A stretch of 64,000 nt of DNA from Marinagarivorans algicola (lineage in GTDB: Bacteria; Pseudomonadota; Gammaproteobacteria; Pseudomonadales; Cellvibrionaceae), in the NCBI RefSeq assembly GCF_001292705.1, contig NZ_LGAK01000004.1, forward strand, positions 1-64,000, read 5' to 3'. Each line of letters opens with the position of its first letter. The stretch's first letter is position 1. Positions 28,652 to 38,224 of the stretch are shown one piece after another. The notes beneath the pieces are model-generated. The model searched no databases. It was not told where the DNA came from and saw only the letters and a program-made list of their open reading frames with translations. The translations under genes and the position numbers were made by a program.

Positions 28652-29035
28652 ATTGAGTATCCTTTAGGCTTTTAATGCCACCTTACTAGATCAACATACG
28701 TAGTTTTACCCATATTAATCAGGGCTTTAGTACCTTAATATAGTCGCAAGATTTCACAAAAAATCGAGTCAGGGTTAAATAAAGCCGCAACAAACACGTG
28801 CTAGGGAAGCCGGGTCACACCAACTTATGCGCAAGGTTCAATCTCGGATGAACAGATAAAGACAAGGATGTTATTATCTTTTCGTGTTATCTACCAGCAA
28901 CCTCTCAACTCTTCACCAGCAACATCCTATACTGTATTTACCCATTCTTTAACATCAAATACGGAGCCACCGATAATAAGGCAGCGCACCGATAAGAGAG
29001 TGCTCTATAATAATGACTTTTTTATGGCAGCCTCT
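28652..29035. other. Intergenic region without a recognised gene
   Basis: These 384 bases lie between the FAH gene and the small conserved unknown. The ORF of the latter extends back to 28868, but the added 56 residues look non-conserved. I see no terminator, tRNA or repeat. The GC-richer segment at about 28800-28850 could belong to a leader or small RNA, but I recognise no family. Confidence 0.3.
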
Positions 29036-29419
29036 ATGTCTTTGAGTAAAACCCAAAAACGCACCGACAACAATATTCGTCTAGCCCTCACACACGTTTG
29101 CGAACAAAGCCTTAAAGATATTGCAGGCTTTGAATGGTTGACCCATCAAGTCGACTACACTCACTTTCCGGGTAGTTTATTTATCACCTGCGTATTTAGT
29201 TATCAACAAGCACAACAAAATGCTATCGTTCAAGGTAACGACAAAAAGCTGCAAAAATTAATTGTCGCTAAGTTATTTGCCATAGGCATTAAATTGTCTA
29301 GCATTAAGCAGCAAGTCATACTCGATAACGAAGAGGCCTGTATGCTCGAACACAACGGCGATTGGAAGCTACGCTTGGCAAGTCGCAAAGGCCGCACTGT
29401 AGCACGCAATCGACCGTAA
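29036..29419 (+). CDS. Conserved small protein of unknown function
   Basis: This is about 127 aa from the ATG at 29036 (ATG 29024 is equally possible). It starts KTQKRTDNNIRLALTHVCE, continues with FEWLTHQVDYTHFPGSLFITCVF, and ends with a basic tail, ASRKGRTVARNRP. I recall similar short proteins, sometimes loosely labelled as Fis-like regulators, in other gammaproteobacteria, but there is no clear helix-turn-helix here, so I assign no function. No membrane segment or signal peptide is visible. It precedes the antiporter gene by 95 bases. Confidence 0.7.
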   Translation: MSLSKTQKRTDNNIRLALTHVCEQSLKDIAGFEWLTHQVDYTHFPGSLFITCVFSYQQAQQNAIVQGNDKKLQKLIVAKLFAIGIKLSSIKQQVILDNEEACMLEHNGDWKLRLASRKGRTVARNRP

Positions 29420-29514
29420 ATTGGTATGATTCACTATCGGTATTAAGCACTCAAGGCAGCTAGGCTTATCCACTGCGCCTACTATTCTACGCAAAGTATC
29501 CCATAGGAAGCTCC

Positions 29515-30711
29515 ATGTACCTATCCATTGCACTCATTGCCGGCTGCACTTTACTTTATGGTTGTCTAGCTGGCCGCATTGAAAAATCTTGGCTCAGCGG
29601 ACCATTACTCTTTTTAGTTGCTGGGTATTTGCTCGGTGAGCATGGCATCGGGCTTTTGGTGATTGATGCAAGCTTAGAGTCGATCAGAATGATTGCTGAA
29701 CTCACTCTTGCTATTGTGCTATTTAATGATGCGACAGGTATTGGCTTACGGCTTTTAAAGCATCGCCCTCAAATACCCATTCGTACATTATTGTTAGGCC
29801 TTCCTTTAACCTTGCTATTCGGCAGCCTAATCGCCAAAGTTATATTCCCGCAGCTATCCCTTATAGAAGCGGCCCTTCTTGGTATTATTTTAGCGCCTAC
29901 CGATGCAGCGCTAGGCTTGGCTGTCATTAAAAACCCCATAGTTCCACAAGATATCAGCCGTGGGCTCAATGCCGAAAGCGGTTTAAATGATGGTATCTGC
30001 GTGCCTTTTTTAGTGGTGTGCTTAGCGCTCGTCAACGGCCATACCAACGATGGCAATATCGGGCTTTTTGCGTTTAAGGCTTTTTTATCAGAAATCGGCA
30101 TTGGCGCCATTGTCGGCGCGCTAAGCTCTGCACTCGGCTGGTTGCTTTGTCGCCATGCCATTAAACAGCAATGGATTCCCGAACGCTGGCTTACTGTGCC
30201 CACCATGTCTATTGCCTTAATGGCTTTTAGCCTTGCACAAGCGCTTGGTGGCAGTGGTTTTATTGCGGCGTTTTGTGGAGGCTTATTATTTGGCGAGCGC
30301 ATACAAGGCGCTTATACCGCAGAAATGGAAGAATCAACTATCAACGGGGAAATGCTATCACTATTAACCTGGTTGATTTTTGGCGCCTTGACGATGAATA
30401 TACTCACTGATACCACATGGCGACAAGTGGCCTATGGCATTCTGAGCTTAACGGTTATTCGGATGGTGCCGGTCATCATTAGCCTAGCGGGTACCTCGCT
30501 GAATTTTAAACAAAAAGTATTTATTGGCTGGTTTGGCCCGCGTGGTTTAGCCAGTGTTGTTTTTGCCATCATGGTATTCGAGCAACAATTGCCCAACAGC
30601 CAAGTCATTCTCAATATTGCCACTGTCACTATTTTGTTGAGTGTTTTACTGCATGGCATCAGCGCTTACCCCGCCAGCCAGTGGCTAGCAACCAACAAGG
30701 CAACCCGCTAA
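29515..30711 (+). CDS. CPA1-family sodium/proton antiporter (NhaP-like)
   Basis: This 398-aa integral membrane protein has about 11-12 hydrophobic segments. It carries the CPA1 hallmarks FNDATGIGL, LAPTDAALGLAV and the ND motif in NAESGLNDG, whose Asn-Asp pair carries the transported ion, plus the late WFGPRGLASVVFA motif. It probably exchanges Na+ or K+ for H+ across the inner membrane. The start has AGGAAG. There is no long cytoplasmic C-terminal regulatory domain. Confidence 0.9.
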   Translation: MYLSIALIAGCTLLYGCLAGRIEKSWLSGPLLFLVAGYLLGEHGIGLLVIDASLESIRMIAELTLAIVLFNDATGIGLRLLKHRPQIPIRTLLLGLPLTLLFGSLIAKVIFPQLSLIEAALLGIILAPTDAALGLAVIKNPIVPQDISRGLNAESGLNDGICVPFLVVCLALVNGHTNDGNIGLFAFKAFLSEIGIGAIVGALSSALGWLLCRHAIKQQWIPERWLTVPTMSIALMAFSLAQALGGSGFIAAFCGGLLFGERIQGAYTAEMEESTINGEMLSLLTWLIFGALTMNILTDTTWRQVAYGILSLTVIRMVPVIISLAGTSLNFKQKVFIGWFGPRGLASVVFAIMVFEQQLPNSQVILNIATVTILLSVLLHGISAYPASQWLATNKATR

Positions 30712-30960
30712 ACAGTGGACTCGCAAGGCAAAGCATTACGTTCATGTCTCGATCTTCGCCAAACATGCTGCTTGATGCATCAGAATTTGAGCTGGGTCAG
30801 TTTCAGTCATGTGAGCTTGTAGCCTCGCTCAACGCTCACGCCACCTCGCACACTGAGCGCAACCATTTGGCCAAGCCTTGCGTATTAGTTAGAATGCCCC
30901 ACGTTAATCAGCAATCCAATCATAGGCCACCAAAGCCCATCACCAAAAGCGACGCACACC

Positions 30961-33900
30961 ATGAGCACTACGCTGTTTGATTTAACCCTTTTAAACCCCG
31001 CTAGCCCACAACGCCTAGGCGATAAGATTCAGTGGGGTAATGCAACAGGTACTGCCGGTGCCATGGCCATTGCTGAGCTGGCATGCGATCTCACACACAG
31101 CAGTGTCGTCATTGCGCCAACGATGAGCGAAGCCGACCGACTAGAACAAGATTTAGCCACGCTACTTAAGGGCGTTAAAAACGCACCTCAAATTGTGCAT
31201 TTTTCGGACTGGGAAACACTCCCTTACGATACCTTTTCGCCGCATCAGGATATTATCTCGGCCCGCATGCGTACGCTTTACCAATTGGCACTCGATGAAC
31301 GCTGCTTAATTGTGGTGACCGCTGCAACACTAATGCAACGCATTGCGCCATCCGATTACATTTTAGGTAACAGTCTTGTTGTCGGTAAAGGCGACACCCT
31401 CGATATAGAAAAGCTGCAAAATGCTCTACTTTGTGCCGGCTACAACAAAGTGGACTCCGTTTTTCAGCATGGTGAATTTGCTTTGCGCGGCGCTTTAATT
31501 GATATTTACCCTATGGGAGCCGATGATGCCTATCGCATAGAGCTTTTTGATAACGAAGTTGATACTTTGCGCACCTTTGATCCAGAAAGCCAGCGCACGA
31601 TTCATCAAGTAGAACGAGTAGAATTTCTACCGGCCAAAGAGTGCCCACTAGACAGCAAAGCGATTAGCCTATTTAAAAGCCAATGGCATGATGCTTTTGA
31701 TGTGGACCATCGCGCCTGCCCCATTTATCGCGATGTGTGTGATGGTTACCCGCCCGCAGGCGTAGAATATTACCTGCCGCTCTTTTTTGAAAAAACCGAA
31801 AGCTTGCTAGATTACCTCCCCAGAGAAGCCACCTTATTTGTGACTGGCGACTTAGAGCAGTCGGTCGAAAGCTTTTGGCGCGAAGCCAGCACTCGCTATA
31901 ACAGCCGCAGTGGCGACCGCTTAAACCCTGTACTGCCACCGCATCACGTTTTCTTGCCGGTGAATGAGCTCTATCAACAACTAAAAGTATTTAGCCGCGT
32001 GACGCTGCTTAGCCACATGCTTGAAGCCAAAACCGGTAATAGCAACCTACCCGTTACACCACTGCCTTCATTAGCCATTGATGATCGCGCACAAGAACCT
32101 TTAAATGCACTCAATAATTTTTTAATGAGCTTCAAAGGCCGCTTATTATTTGCGGTAGAGTCTAACGGCCGCCGAGAAATATTATTGGAGCAATTTAAAA
32201 ATATTAAACTAACACCCCCCGAAGTTATCAGTACCGCAGCATTTTTACATTCAACACACAAAAACGGTATTACCCTAGGTAACTGGGAGCAAGGCATTTT
32301 ACTGGATAATGGGACTTTGGCCATTATTCCTGAGGCGGCTTTATTTGGTCAGCGTGTTAAGCAAGCACGTAGGCGCAAAAAAAATACCACCGATCAAGAC
32401 TCTATTATTAAAAACCTAACCGAGTTAAAAGTCGGTGCGCCCGTCGTACACATTGATCACGGTGTAGGCCGCTATCGAGGGCTAGAAGCCATTGAAGTAG
32501 ACGGCAGCTGCGATGAGTTTTTATTACTAGAGTATGCCCATGAAGCTAAGCTGTATGTGCCGGTCAGTAATTTACATGTAATTAGCCGCTACAGCGGTGG
32601 TGAAGAGCACGCACCACTGCACCGCCTAGGCACCGAACAATGGCGTGCAGCTAAGCGTAAAGCTGCTGAGCAAGTGCGCGATGTGGCCGCCGAATTATTA
32701 GTCGTTTACGCCAAGCGCCAAGCGCGACAAGGCTTTCAGTTTAGCAACCCCAAAGAGGCACTACGCCAATTTGCAGCCAGCTTCCCTTTTGAAGAAACAC
32801 CCGATCAAGAGCAAGCGATTAACGCTGTACGGACTGATATGTTAGGCCCTCAGCCCATGGACCGGCTCGTCTGTGGCGATGTGGGTTTTGGTAAAACCGA
32901 AGTTGCTATGCGCGCGGCCTTTATTGCCGTACAAAATAGCAAGCAAGTGGCCATCTTAGTGCCCACAACATTACTGGCACAACAGCATTATGAAAATTTT
33001 AAAGACCGATTTGCTGACTGGCCTGTGAATGTCGATGTTTTATCGCGCTTCAAAAGCGGTAAACAAACTACCGAGACACAAAAGCGCATTGCCGCCGGTA
33101 ACGTAGATATTATCATTGGTACACATAAATTACTCAGCCCCGACATGCAGCTCCCTAATCTCGGTTTATTGATTATTGATGAAGAGCATCGCTTTGGTGT
33201 CAGGCAAAAAGAAGCGATTAAAGCGCTGCGTGCCGAAGTAGATATTCTTACCATGACAGCCACTCCAATCCCTAGAACACTCAATATGGCCATGAACGGG
33301 ATTCGTGATTTATCCATTATTGCCACGCCACCGGCTAAACGTTTATCAGTCAAAACCTTTGTACGTCAAACCGATCCCAATGTTATCAAAGAAGCCATTT
33401 TGCGCGAGGTATTACGCGGTGGCCAAGTATATTATTTGCATAATGAAGTCAGCACAATCGAAAAAACCGCACGCGATTTAGCCGAGTTAATCCCCGAGGC
33501 CAAAGTTGATATTGGCCATGGCCAAATGCGCGAACGCGAACTCGAAGGCGTAATGGGTGATTTTTATCACAAGCGCTTTAATGTCTTAGTGGCCACCACT
33601 ATTATTGAGACGGGTATCGATGTACCCAATGCCAATACCATTATTATTGATCGCGCCGATAAATTTGGTTTAGCGCAATTGCATCAACTACGTGGCCGCG
33701 TGGGGCGCTCACACCACCAAGCCTATGCATACTTATTAACACCGCCACCAAAAACGCTAACCTCTGACGCACAAAAACGCTTAACGGCCATTGAAGAGGC
33801 GCAAGATTTAGGCGCCGGCTTTACACTGGCCTCACATGATTTAGAAATTCGTGGTGCTGGTGAATTGCTCGGCGACGATCAAAGCGGACAAATTCAAGCC

Positions 33901-34428
33901 ATTGGTTTTTCGCTGTATATGGATATGCTAGAGCGCGCGGTTAAAGCCATTCAAAATGGAGAAGAAATAGACTTAGAAAAAGCCGAACAAACGGGCTGTG
34001 ATATTAACTTGCGCATACCCGCTTTGATTCCTGATGATTATTTGCCCGATGTTAATAATCGGCTTATTTTGTATAAACGTATTGCCAGCGCACAAAACCA
34101 AGAGGATATTGATGCCTTGCAAATTGAAATGATCGACCGCTTTGGGTTACTACCTGAACCGGTTAAGCACTTATTTAGGATTAGTGAATTTAAGCTCGCC
34201 GCCAATAAACTGGGCATTGTCAAAATCGAAGCCTCTAGCGTGAGCGGTAAAGTAGAGTTTAATGAGAAGCCCAATGTCGACCCGCTGACTATTATTCAGC
34301 TAGTGCAAAAACAACCTCAAACTTACAAACTCGAGGGCGCGAATAAACTCAAATTTATCGATGACATGCCCAACGCGCAAGATCGGATAGCACGCGTTGC
34401 CAGTATGCTACAAACGTTAAGCCCATAA
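30961..34428 (+). CDS. mfd: Transcription-repair coupling factor Mfd
   Basis: Mfd removes RNA polymerase stalled at DNA lesions and recruits UvrA. The 1155-aa protein has the UvrB-like N-terminal domains with IAPTMSEADRLEQDL and a degenerate P-loop region. The RNA-polymerase-interacting CarD-like domain begins VGAPVVHIDHGVGRY, and the RecG-like translocase has Walker A GDVGFGKT (639-646), DEEH box (740-743) and the helicase motif LRGRVGRS. The C-terminal D7 domain is present. It is full length. The upstream 249-base gap holds no gene. csiV follows, a conserved pair in pseudomonads and relatives. Confidence 0.98.
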   Translation: MSTTLFDLTLLNPASPQRLGDKIQWGNATGTAGAMAIAELACDLTHSSVVIAPTMSEADRLEQDLATLLKGVKNAPQIVHFSDWETLPYDTFSPHQDIISARMRTLYQLALDERCLIVVTAATLMQRIAPSDYILGNSLVVGKGDTLDIEKLQNALLCAGYNKVDSVFQHGEFALRGALIDIYPMGADDAYRIELFDNEVDTLRTFDPESQRTIHQVERVEFLPAKECPLDSKAISLFKSQWHDAFDVDHRACPIYRDVCDGYPPAGVEYYLPLFFEKTESLLDYLPREATLFVTGDLEQSVESFWREASTRYNSRSGDRLNPVLPPHHVFLPVNELYQQLKVFSRVTLLSHMLEAKTGNSNLPVTPLPSLAIDDRAQEPLNALNNFLMSFKGRLLFAVESNGRREILLEQFKNIKLTPPEVISTAAFLHSTHKNGITLGNWEQGILLDNGTLAIIPEAALFGQRVKQARRRKKNTTDQDSIIKNLTELKVGAPVVHIDHGVGRYRGLEAIEVDGSCDEFLLLEYAHEAKLYVPVSNLHVISRYSGGEEHAPLHRLGTEQWRAAKRKAAEQVRDVAAELLVVYAKRQARQGFQFSNPKEALRQFAASFPFEETPDQEQAINAVRTDMLGPQPMDRLVCGDVGFGKTEVAMRAAFIAVQNSKQVAILVPTTLLAQQHYENFKDRFADWPVNVDVLSRFKSGKQTTETQKRIAAGNVDIIIGTHKLLSPDMQLPNLGLLIIDEEHRFGVRQKEAIKALRAEVDILTMTATPIPRTLNMAMNGIRDLSIIATPPAKRLSVKTFVRQTDPNVIKEAILREVLRGGQVYYLHNEVSTIEKTARDLAELIPEAKVDIGHGQMRERELEGVMGDFYHKRFNVLVATTIIETGIDVPNANTIIIDRADKFGLAQLHQLRGRVGRSHHQAYAYLLTPPPKTLTSDAQKRLTAIEEAQDLGAGFTLASHDLEIRGAGELLGDDQSGQIQAIGFSLYMDMLERAVKAIQNGEEIDLEKAEQTGCDINLRIPALIPDDYLPDVNNRLILYKRIASAQNQEDIDALQIEMIDRFGLLPEPVKHLFRISEFKLAANKLGIVKIEASSVSGKVEFNEKPNVDPLTIIQLVQKQPQTYKLEGANKLKFIDDMPNAQDRIARVASMLQTLSP

Positions 34429-34453
34429 GGGTGACAGGCTGAGTCGCTTTGAA

Positions 34454-34486
34454 TACCTACAGACAACTTTAAGTACCTACAGACAA
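34454..34486 (+). repeat. Direct repeat upstream of csiV
   Basis: TACCTACAGACAA occurs at 34454-34466 and again at 34474-34486, a 20-base period (about two helical turns), between mfd and csiV. It may be a tandem regulator-binding site for csiV or a simple duplication. Confidence 0.6.
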
Positions 34487-34551
34487 GTGGCCCGCGCTTT
34501 AACCACTAGAAGCACAACCTTGATCGCTTATTTTACAGGCAGGAAATAATC

Positions 34552-35568
34552 ATGACAGCCAGTTTTAAAAAAAGATTCTATAACATCGCCCACACAATGC
34601 TGCTAGCAGGTGGACTCATCGTCAGTGCATGGATGCAAAGTGCATGGGCCCAAAACCAGCAAGCACTTCAGCCTTATCACATTGAAGTTGTTATTTTTGA
34701 GCGCACCAATGCAGCTTACAATGCGCCTGAGCACTGGCCAGAAAATGTTGTGCTGACCTACCCACCCAACTACCGAGTAATACACACCCCCGCAGAAAGC
34801 ACCGAGCTCACAACTCAGCCTTCTCAGCAGCTAGCGGGCAATGCACACCGGGAGCACTCGCGTCCCAATACCCAAAACCCCGAAACCATTGCCGAGCGTA
34901 TTGTGCTAGAGCGCCCCAAAAGCACTTACCTACTGACCAATGCCGCGCGTGCGATCAACCGCAAAAGTTCAATGCGCGTTTTGTTTCATAAAGCTTGGCA
35001 GCAAACCCTTATAGCGCCTAAACAATCGCCCGCTATTATTATTAACGGCGGCGATAGTTTTGATGGGCGCACCGAGCTTGGCGGCAGTATTCGCTTTAGC
35101 CTCAATAAATTTATTCATGTGGACTCGCAGCTCTGGCTGGCGCGCTTTACGCCTAATTACGGCCAAGAACTTAACTGGCCCATTCCCCCGATTGCGCCCA
35201 CAGCACTCAATACACAAGCTCGCGCCAACTACAATATGACCGTTAAACAAGACACACAAGATTACGGTATTAATACACAAGCGGTAACCTCGACCTTCAA
35301 TAACACTGAGGCCATTAACAATAGCGATACTTTTAAAAATACCGATGCTTTAAATCGTTACGGCAGCAAAAGCTACACCGGTACCATTGGCTTACAACAA
35401 CCTTTAAGCTTTAGCCAAGATACCCCGCAACTCAACAATCTTACTGACGAAGTCGTTACACTGATTCAGTCGCGTCGTATGCGCAGCCAAGAAATGCACT
35501 ACATTGATCACCCTCGCCTTGGCATTTTAATTAAAGTAGTTGCCATCCCCTTTAGTGAAGCGCAATAA
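34552..35568 (+). CDS. csiV: CsiV-family peptidoglycan-binding protein
   Basis: CsiV-family proteins are periplasmic, bind peptidoglycan and are linked to cell-wall damage or stress responses. This 338-aa protein has a signal peptide with likely cleavage after AWA33, the conserved start of the mature part (YHIEVVIFER) and the conserved end MRSQEMHYIDHPRLGILIKV. The middle (about 230-290) is Asn/Thr-rich and poorly conserved. The start has AGGAAA. Its place immediately downstream of mfd is the conserved context for this family. Confidence 0.82.
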   Translation: MTASFKKRFYNIAHTMLLAGGLIVSAWMQSAWAQNQQALQPYHIEVVIFERTNAAYNAPEHWPENVVLTYPPNYRVIHTPAESTELTTQPSQQLAGNAHREHSRPNTQNPETIAERIVLERPKSTYLLTNAARAINRKSSMRVLFHKAWQQTLIAPKQSPAIIINGGDSFDGRTELGGSIRFSLNKFIHVDSQLWLARFTPNYGQELNWPIPPIAPTALNTQARANYNMTVKQDTQDYGINTQAVTSTFNNTEAINNSDTFKNTDALNRYGSKSYTGTIGLQQPLSFSQDTPQLNNLTDEVVTLIQSRRMRSQEMHYIDHPRLGILIKVVAIPFSEAQ

Positions 35569-35576
35569 CACTAAAA

Positions 35577-35626
35577 AGCCGATATAAAAAAACCGACAAT
35601 GCCGAGTCGGTTTTTTTATATCGGCT
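35577..35626. terminator. Bidirectional terminator with a perfect 21-bp stem
   Basis: Bases 35577-35597 are perfectly complementary to 35606-35626 around an 8-base loop. The stem has a GC core (ACCGAC/GTCGGT) flanked by A7 and T7, so it terminates csiV (plus) and the cold-shock gene (minus). The outer AT and GC pairs extend it beyond a normal terminator. Confidence 0.93.
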
Positions 35627-35744
35627 AACAATAAAGTCACTCAATGGGGCATTGAGAGGCTAGACGTTCATGAGCTACACGCTATGCAAGCACAAACGAC
35701 ACATTCCAACACCCACTCTCACAATCAGTGCCCATAAGCTATGC

Positions 35745-35957
35745 TTATAAGCAGGCCACATCATCAGCTTGTAAACCTTTGTCACCTTCGAGCAACTCAA
35801 ATTCTACCTCTTGGCCTTCAGCCAATGAGCGGTAGCCTTCGCCACGGATGTTGCGGTAGTGTACAAAAATATCATCCGTCGTTTCACCACGGGTGATAAA
35901 GCCATATCCACGGGCATTGTTAAACCATTTGACAGTGCCTAATTCGCGAGCTGACAT
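35745..35957 (-). CDS. Cold-shock protein (CspA family)
   Basis: This 70-aa single cold-shock domain protein has KWFNNARGYGFIT (RNP1) and DIFVHY (RNP2), which bind single-stranded RNA and DNA. The start ATG has AAGAGG. The acidic C-terminus EGDKGLQADDVACL is typical. Paralogues in such bacteria may be cold-inducible or constitutive; the sequence does not show which. The 414-base upstream gap is shared with a plus-strand gene and could contain a long 5' leader. Confidence 0.93.
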   Translation of the reverse strand: MSARELGTVKWFNNARGYGFITRGETTDDIFVHYRNIRGEGYRSLAEGQEVEFELLEGDKGLQADDVACL

Positions 35958-36371
35958 AATAAGAACCTCTTTACTGTATTATTTAAATCCTAAAACTTCA
36001 TTACAAAGAATGGACTCCAACCTCTAAAGCTCTCATACATTGCTCTAGAAGATGTATTGAAAGTAAGGTAATTTGTAATGAGTGTCTACTGTGCACAACT
36101 GCGCTTTGTAGGCTTAAATGCCAAAATGCAAAGAAATATCAATTTTTGTGAAACAGATTAAATGACCTGCGCTCAAGTGCTTACTTTTACAGCAAACAAA
36201 CGTTTTAAAAGCAGACTCAAAACACTAAGAATGACGACCAATCAAGTCAAACGTAAGCGCACAAACTTCTCAACTACAATGATAGGCTAAAACAGGTGTT
36301 TGACTCTGTGGCAAAAGCCCCTAAGATGCACTCTTCAGTGATGCACCACCGTTGTTTAAAGGACAGTACCC
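35958..36371. other. Divergent region between cold-shock and wzi-like genes
   Basis: This 414-base AT-rich gap must hold the promoters of both divergent genes. The cold-shock mRNA may have a long 5' leader, as many cspA-type mRNAs do, but I find no recognisable cold-box. No ORF of note is seen. Confidence 0.4.
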
Positions 36372-37952
36372 GTGTCAATTCGCGTAATTATTGGTAGACT
36401 TTTACCATCGCTAGCTCTTCAAAAGCTCACCCTAAGCCATTGTGCTAACCCACCCACCAAGCTCTTTTTGTCTATTAAAAGGCGCGCACTTCAGGCGCTT
36501 CTTGCCTCTTTGGGTGCAGGCTCAGTCGATGCACTCGCAAGCCCATGGATAGACGCTGGCAATGCTCGCGCTCGACACCATATCCAGTTTTTAGTCGACT
36601 CAGGTGCGATGAATATCCCCACAAGTACCTGGCCACTAGCTTGGACTAGCGTCAAGCAAGGGCTTGATCGCATTCGCTCTTCTGGACTCACTAAAGCACA
36701 AGCTTGGTCTTTTAATTACTTGCAACATGAACTTCAGTTAGTTATGGACGGTGCCTACACGCAATCGCGTTCACGCCTTAGTGGCGGCCCTCAAGTGCTC
36801 GAGGGTTTCGAGTCCACATCACGCGAAGCTAAAGAATTCCAAACCGGCATTACCTATACCGGTAATACCTTTGCCATGAAAATCACTGGCACGTTTGTTG
36901 ATGACCCTTCGGACGGCAAACGCGGACGTATTGATGGTAGCTATTTGGCACTCTTGCTAGGTAACTGGGCCACTGGTGTCGGTGCAATTGACCAATGGTG
37001 GGGCCCCGGCTGGCATAGCAGCATGATTTTATCGACCAATGCGCGCCCTGCACCAGGTTTTTTTGTTAAGCGCAACCGTACAGATGCCTTCGAAACCCCC
37101 TTGCTCAGCTGGCTTGGCGAGTGGCAATTCACGACCTTCGTCAACCAATTACAAGATAAAACAGGCCTTATCGAAAAACCTTTGTTATGGGGCGCAAGGC
37201 TCAGTGCTACCCCGCTGCAAGGACTAGAAATTGCCTTATCGCGCACTGCCATGTGGGCAGGTGATGACGACACCGAGAGCACCCAGGCCCTACAAGACGT
37301 ATTGCTTGGTAATAACGAAACGTTTCGCAGCAACAGTAGCCACCTTAAGCAAAGCAACCAAATCGGCGGCTTTGATGTGCGCTACGGTTTTGCTGTAGGA
37401 TCAACCTTGATGGCGTTTTACGGCCAAGTGACAGGCGAAAGTGGCGATAACGGCTTGCCTTCGAGTAATATTGCCATGGGCGGATTAGAGTTTTCACGCA
37501 TGCTATTTAACAGCCACCACCGCATTGCCTTTGAAGGTAGCAATAGCATTGTCTCGTTTTACCAAGACAATGCACTCTATAATAGCGCCTATGAACACGG
37601 CACCTACGAAACCGGCTACCGCCACCTAGGCCGCCCAATAGGCGCCAGTAGTGATGGGGATAGCGAAGTGATTAGCCTCGCCGGTCAGCACTACTTTGAA
37701 AATGGCCATCAATTGACTTGGCGCTTGGCACATGCCGACCTTAACCGCGACGGCACCGAGCGCTCAGCGCCAGGCGGTGGCGCTTTTGGGCCCACGCGCA
37801 CAAAAGTTGATAATACTCAGATACAATACCGCCTTCCGCTGAATAACCGGCTCATGCTTGAAGTTGGCGGCAGCCATCTGAGTAACAGCGTTATCCTCAA
37901 TGGTAAAGATGTGAAAACCACTCTACATATTTCGCTCTTTCACCACTGGTAA
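36372..37952 (+). CDS. Wzi-family outer-membrane capsule assembly protein
   Basis: This 526-aa protein resembles Wzi, an outer-membrane beta-barrel that anchors capsular polysaccharide. After a long signal peptide (possible cleavage after DALA56) comes a helical segment (WIDAGNARARHHIQFLVDSGAMN), then a region with many alternating strands. It includes GVGAIDQWWGPGWHSSMILSTNARPAPG and ends in the aromatic C-terminus HISLFHHW, typical for outer-membrane insertion. The GTG start at 36372 has AAGGA upstream. Its neighbour is a polysaccharide export protein, but no glycosyltransferases are in the window. Confidence 0.85.
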   Translation: MSIRVIIGRLLPSLALQKLTLSHCANPPTKLFLSIKRRALQALLASLGAGSVDALASPWIDAGNARARHHIQFLVDSGAMNIPTSTWPLAWTSVKQGLDRIRSSGLTKAQAWSFNYLQHELQLVMDGAYTQSRSRLSGGPQVLEGFESTSREAKEFQTGITYTGNTFAMKITGTFVDDPSDGKRGRIDGSYLALLLGNWATGVGAIDQWWGPGWHSSMILSTNARPAPGFFVKRNRTDAFETPLLSWLGEWQFTTFVNQLQDKTGLIEKPLLWGARLSATPLQGLEIALSRTAMWAGDDDTESTQALQDVLLGNNETFRSNSSHLKQSNQIGGFDVRYGFAVGSTLMAFYGQVTGESGDNGLPSSNIAMGGLEFSRMLFNSHHRIAFEGSNSIVSFYQDNALYNSAYEHGTYETGYRHLGRPIGASSDGDSEVISLAGQHYFENGHQLTWRLAHADLNRDGTERSAPGGGAFGPTRTKVDNTQIQYRLPLNNRLMLEVGGSHLSNSVILNGKDVKTTLHISLFHHW

Positions 37953-38006
37953 GCAACACCGTTAAACGACAAGCTGAAACACACGGTTAATCAGTCACAG
38001 CGTGCC

Positions 38007-38045
38007 AGCCCATTGGACGCATAACAATTTTGCATCCAATAGGCT
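38007..38045. other. Imperfect hairpin after the wzi-like gene
   Basis: AGCC, ATTGGA and GCA (38007-38021) pair with TGC, TCCAAT and GGCT (38031-38045), with two single mismatches and a 9-base loop. No U tract follows. It may be a processing or stability hairpin between the wzi-like and SLBB genes. Confidence 0.35.
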
Positions 38046-38093
38046 AACTGTCACTCAGCGCGATAGTTAGCCCACTCTGTATTTTAGGTAAGC

Positions 38094-38164
38094 CCTGTAT
38101 TGAAAACTTAGCTTGTATTGAAAACTTAGCCTGTATTGAAAACTTAGCTGGTATTAAAAATTAG
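38094..38164 (+). repeat. Four tandem copies of an 18-bp unit
   Basis: The unit CCTGTATTGAAAACTTAG is repeated at 38094-38111, 38112-38129 (one change) and 38130-38147. A shorter, diverged fourth copy is at 38148-38164. The array ends 60 bases before the start codon of the SLBB export gene. Confidence 0.9.
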
Positions 38165-38224
38165 CTAGCCCAAACCCTAGACCCAGCCCCAAATAAGCGG
38201 CCTGACACCGCAAACGACTGCCCT

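Noticed and set aside
30681-30980. Plus-strand ORF of 99 codons between the antiporter and mfd
   Set aside because: It overlaps the ends of both real genes in another frame and its composition is unlike a protein.
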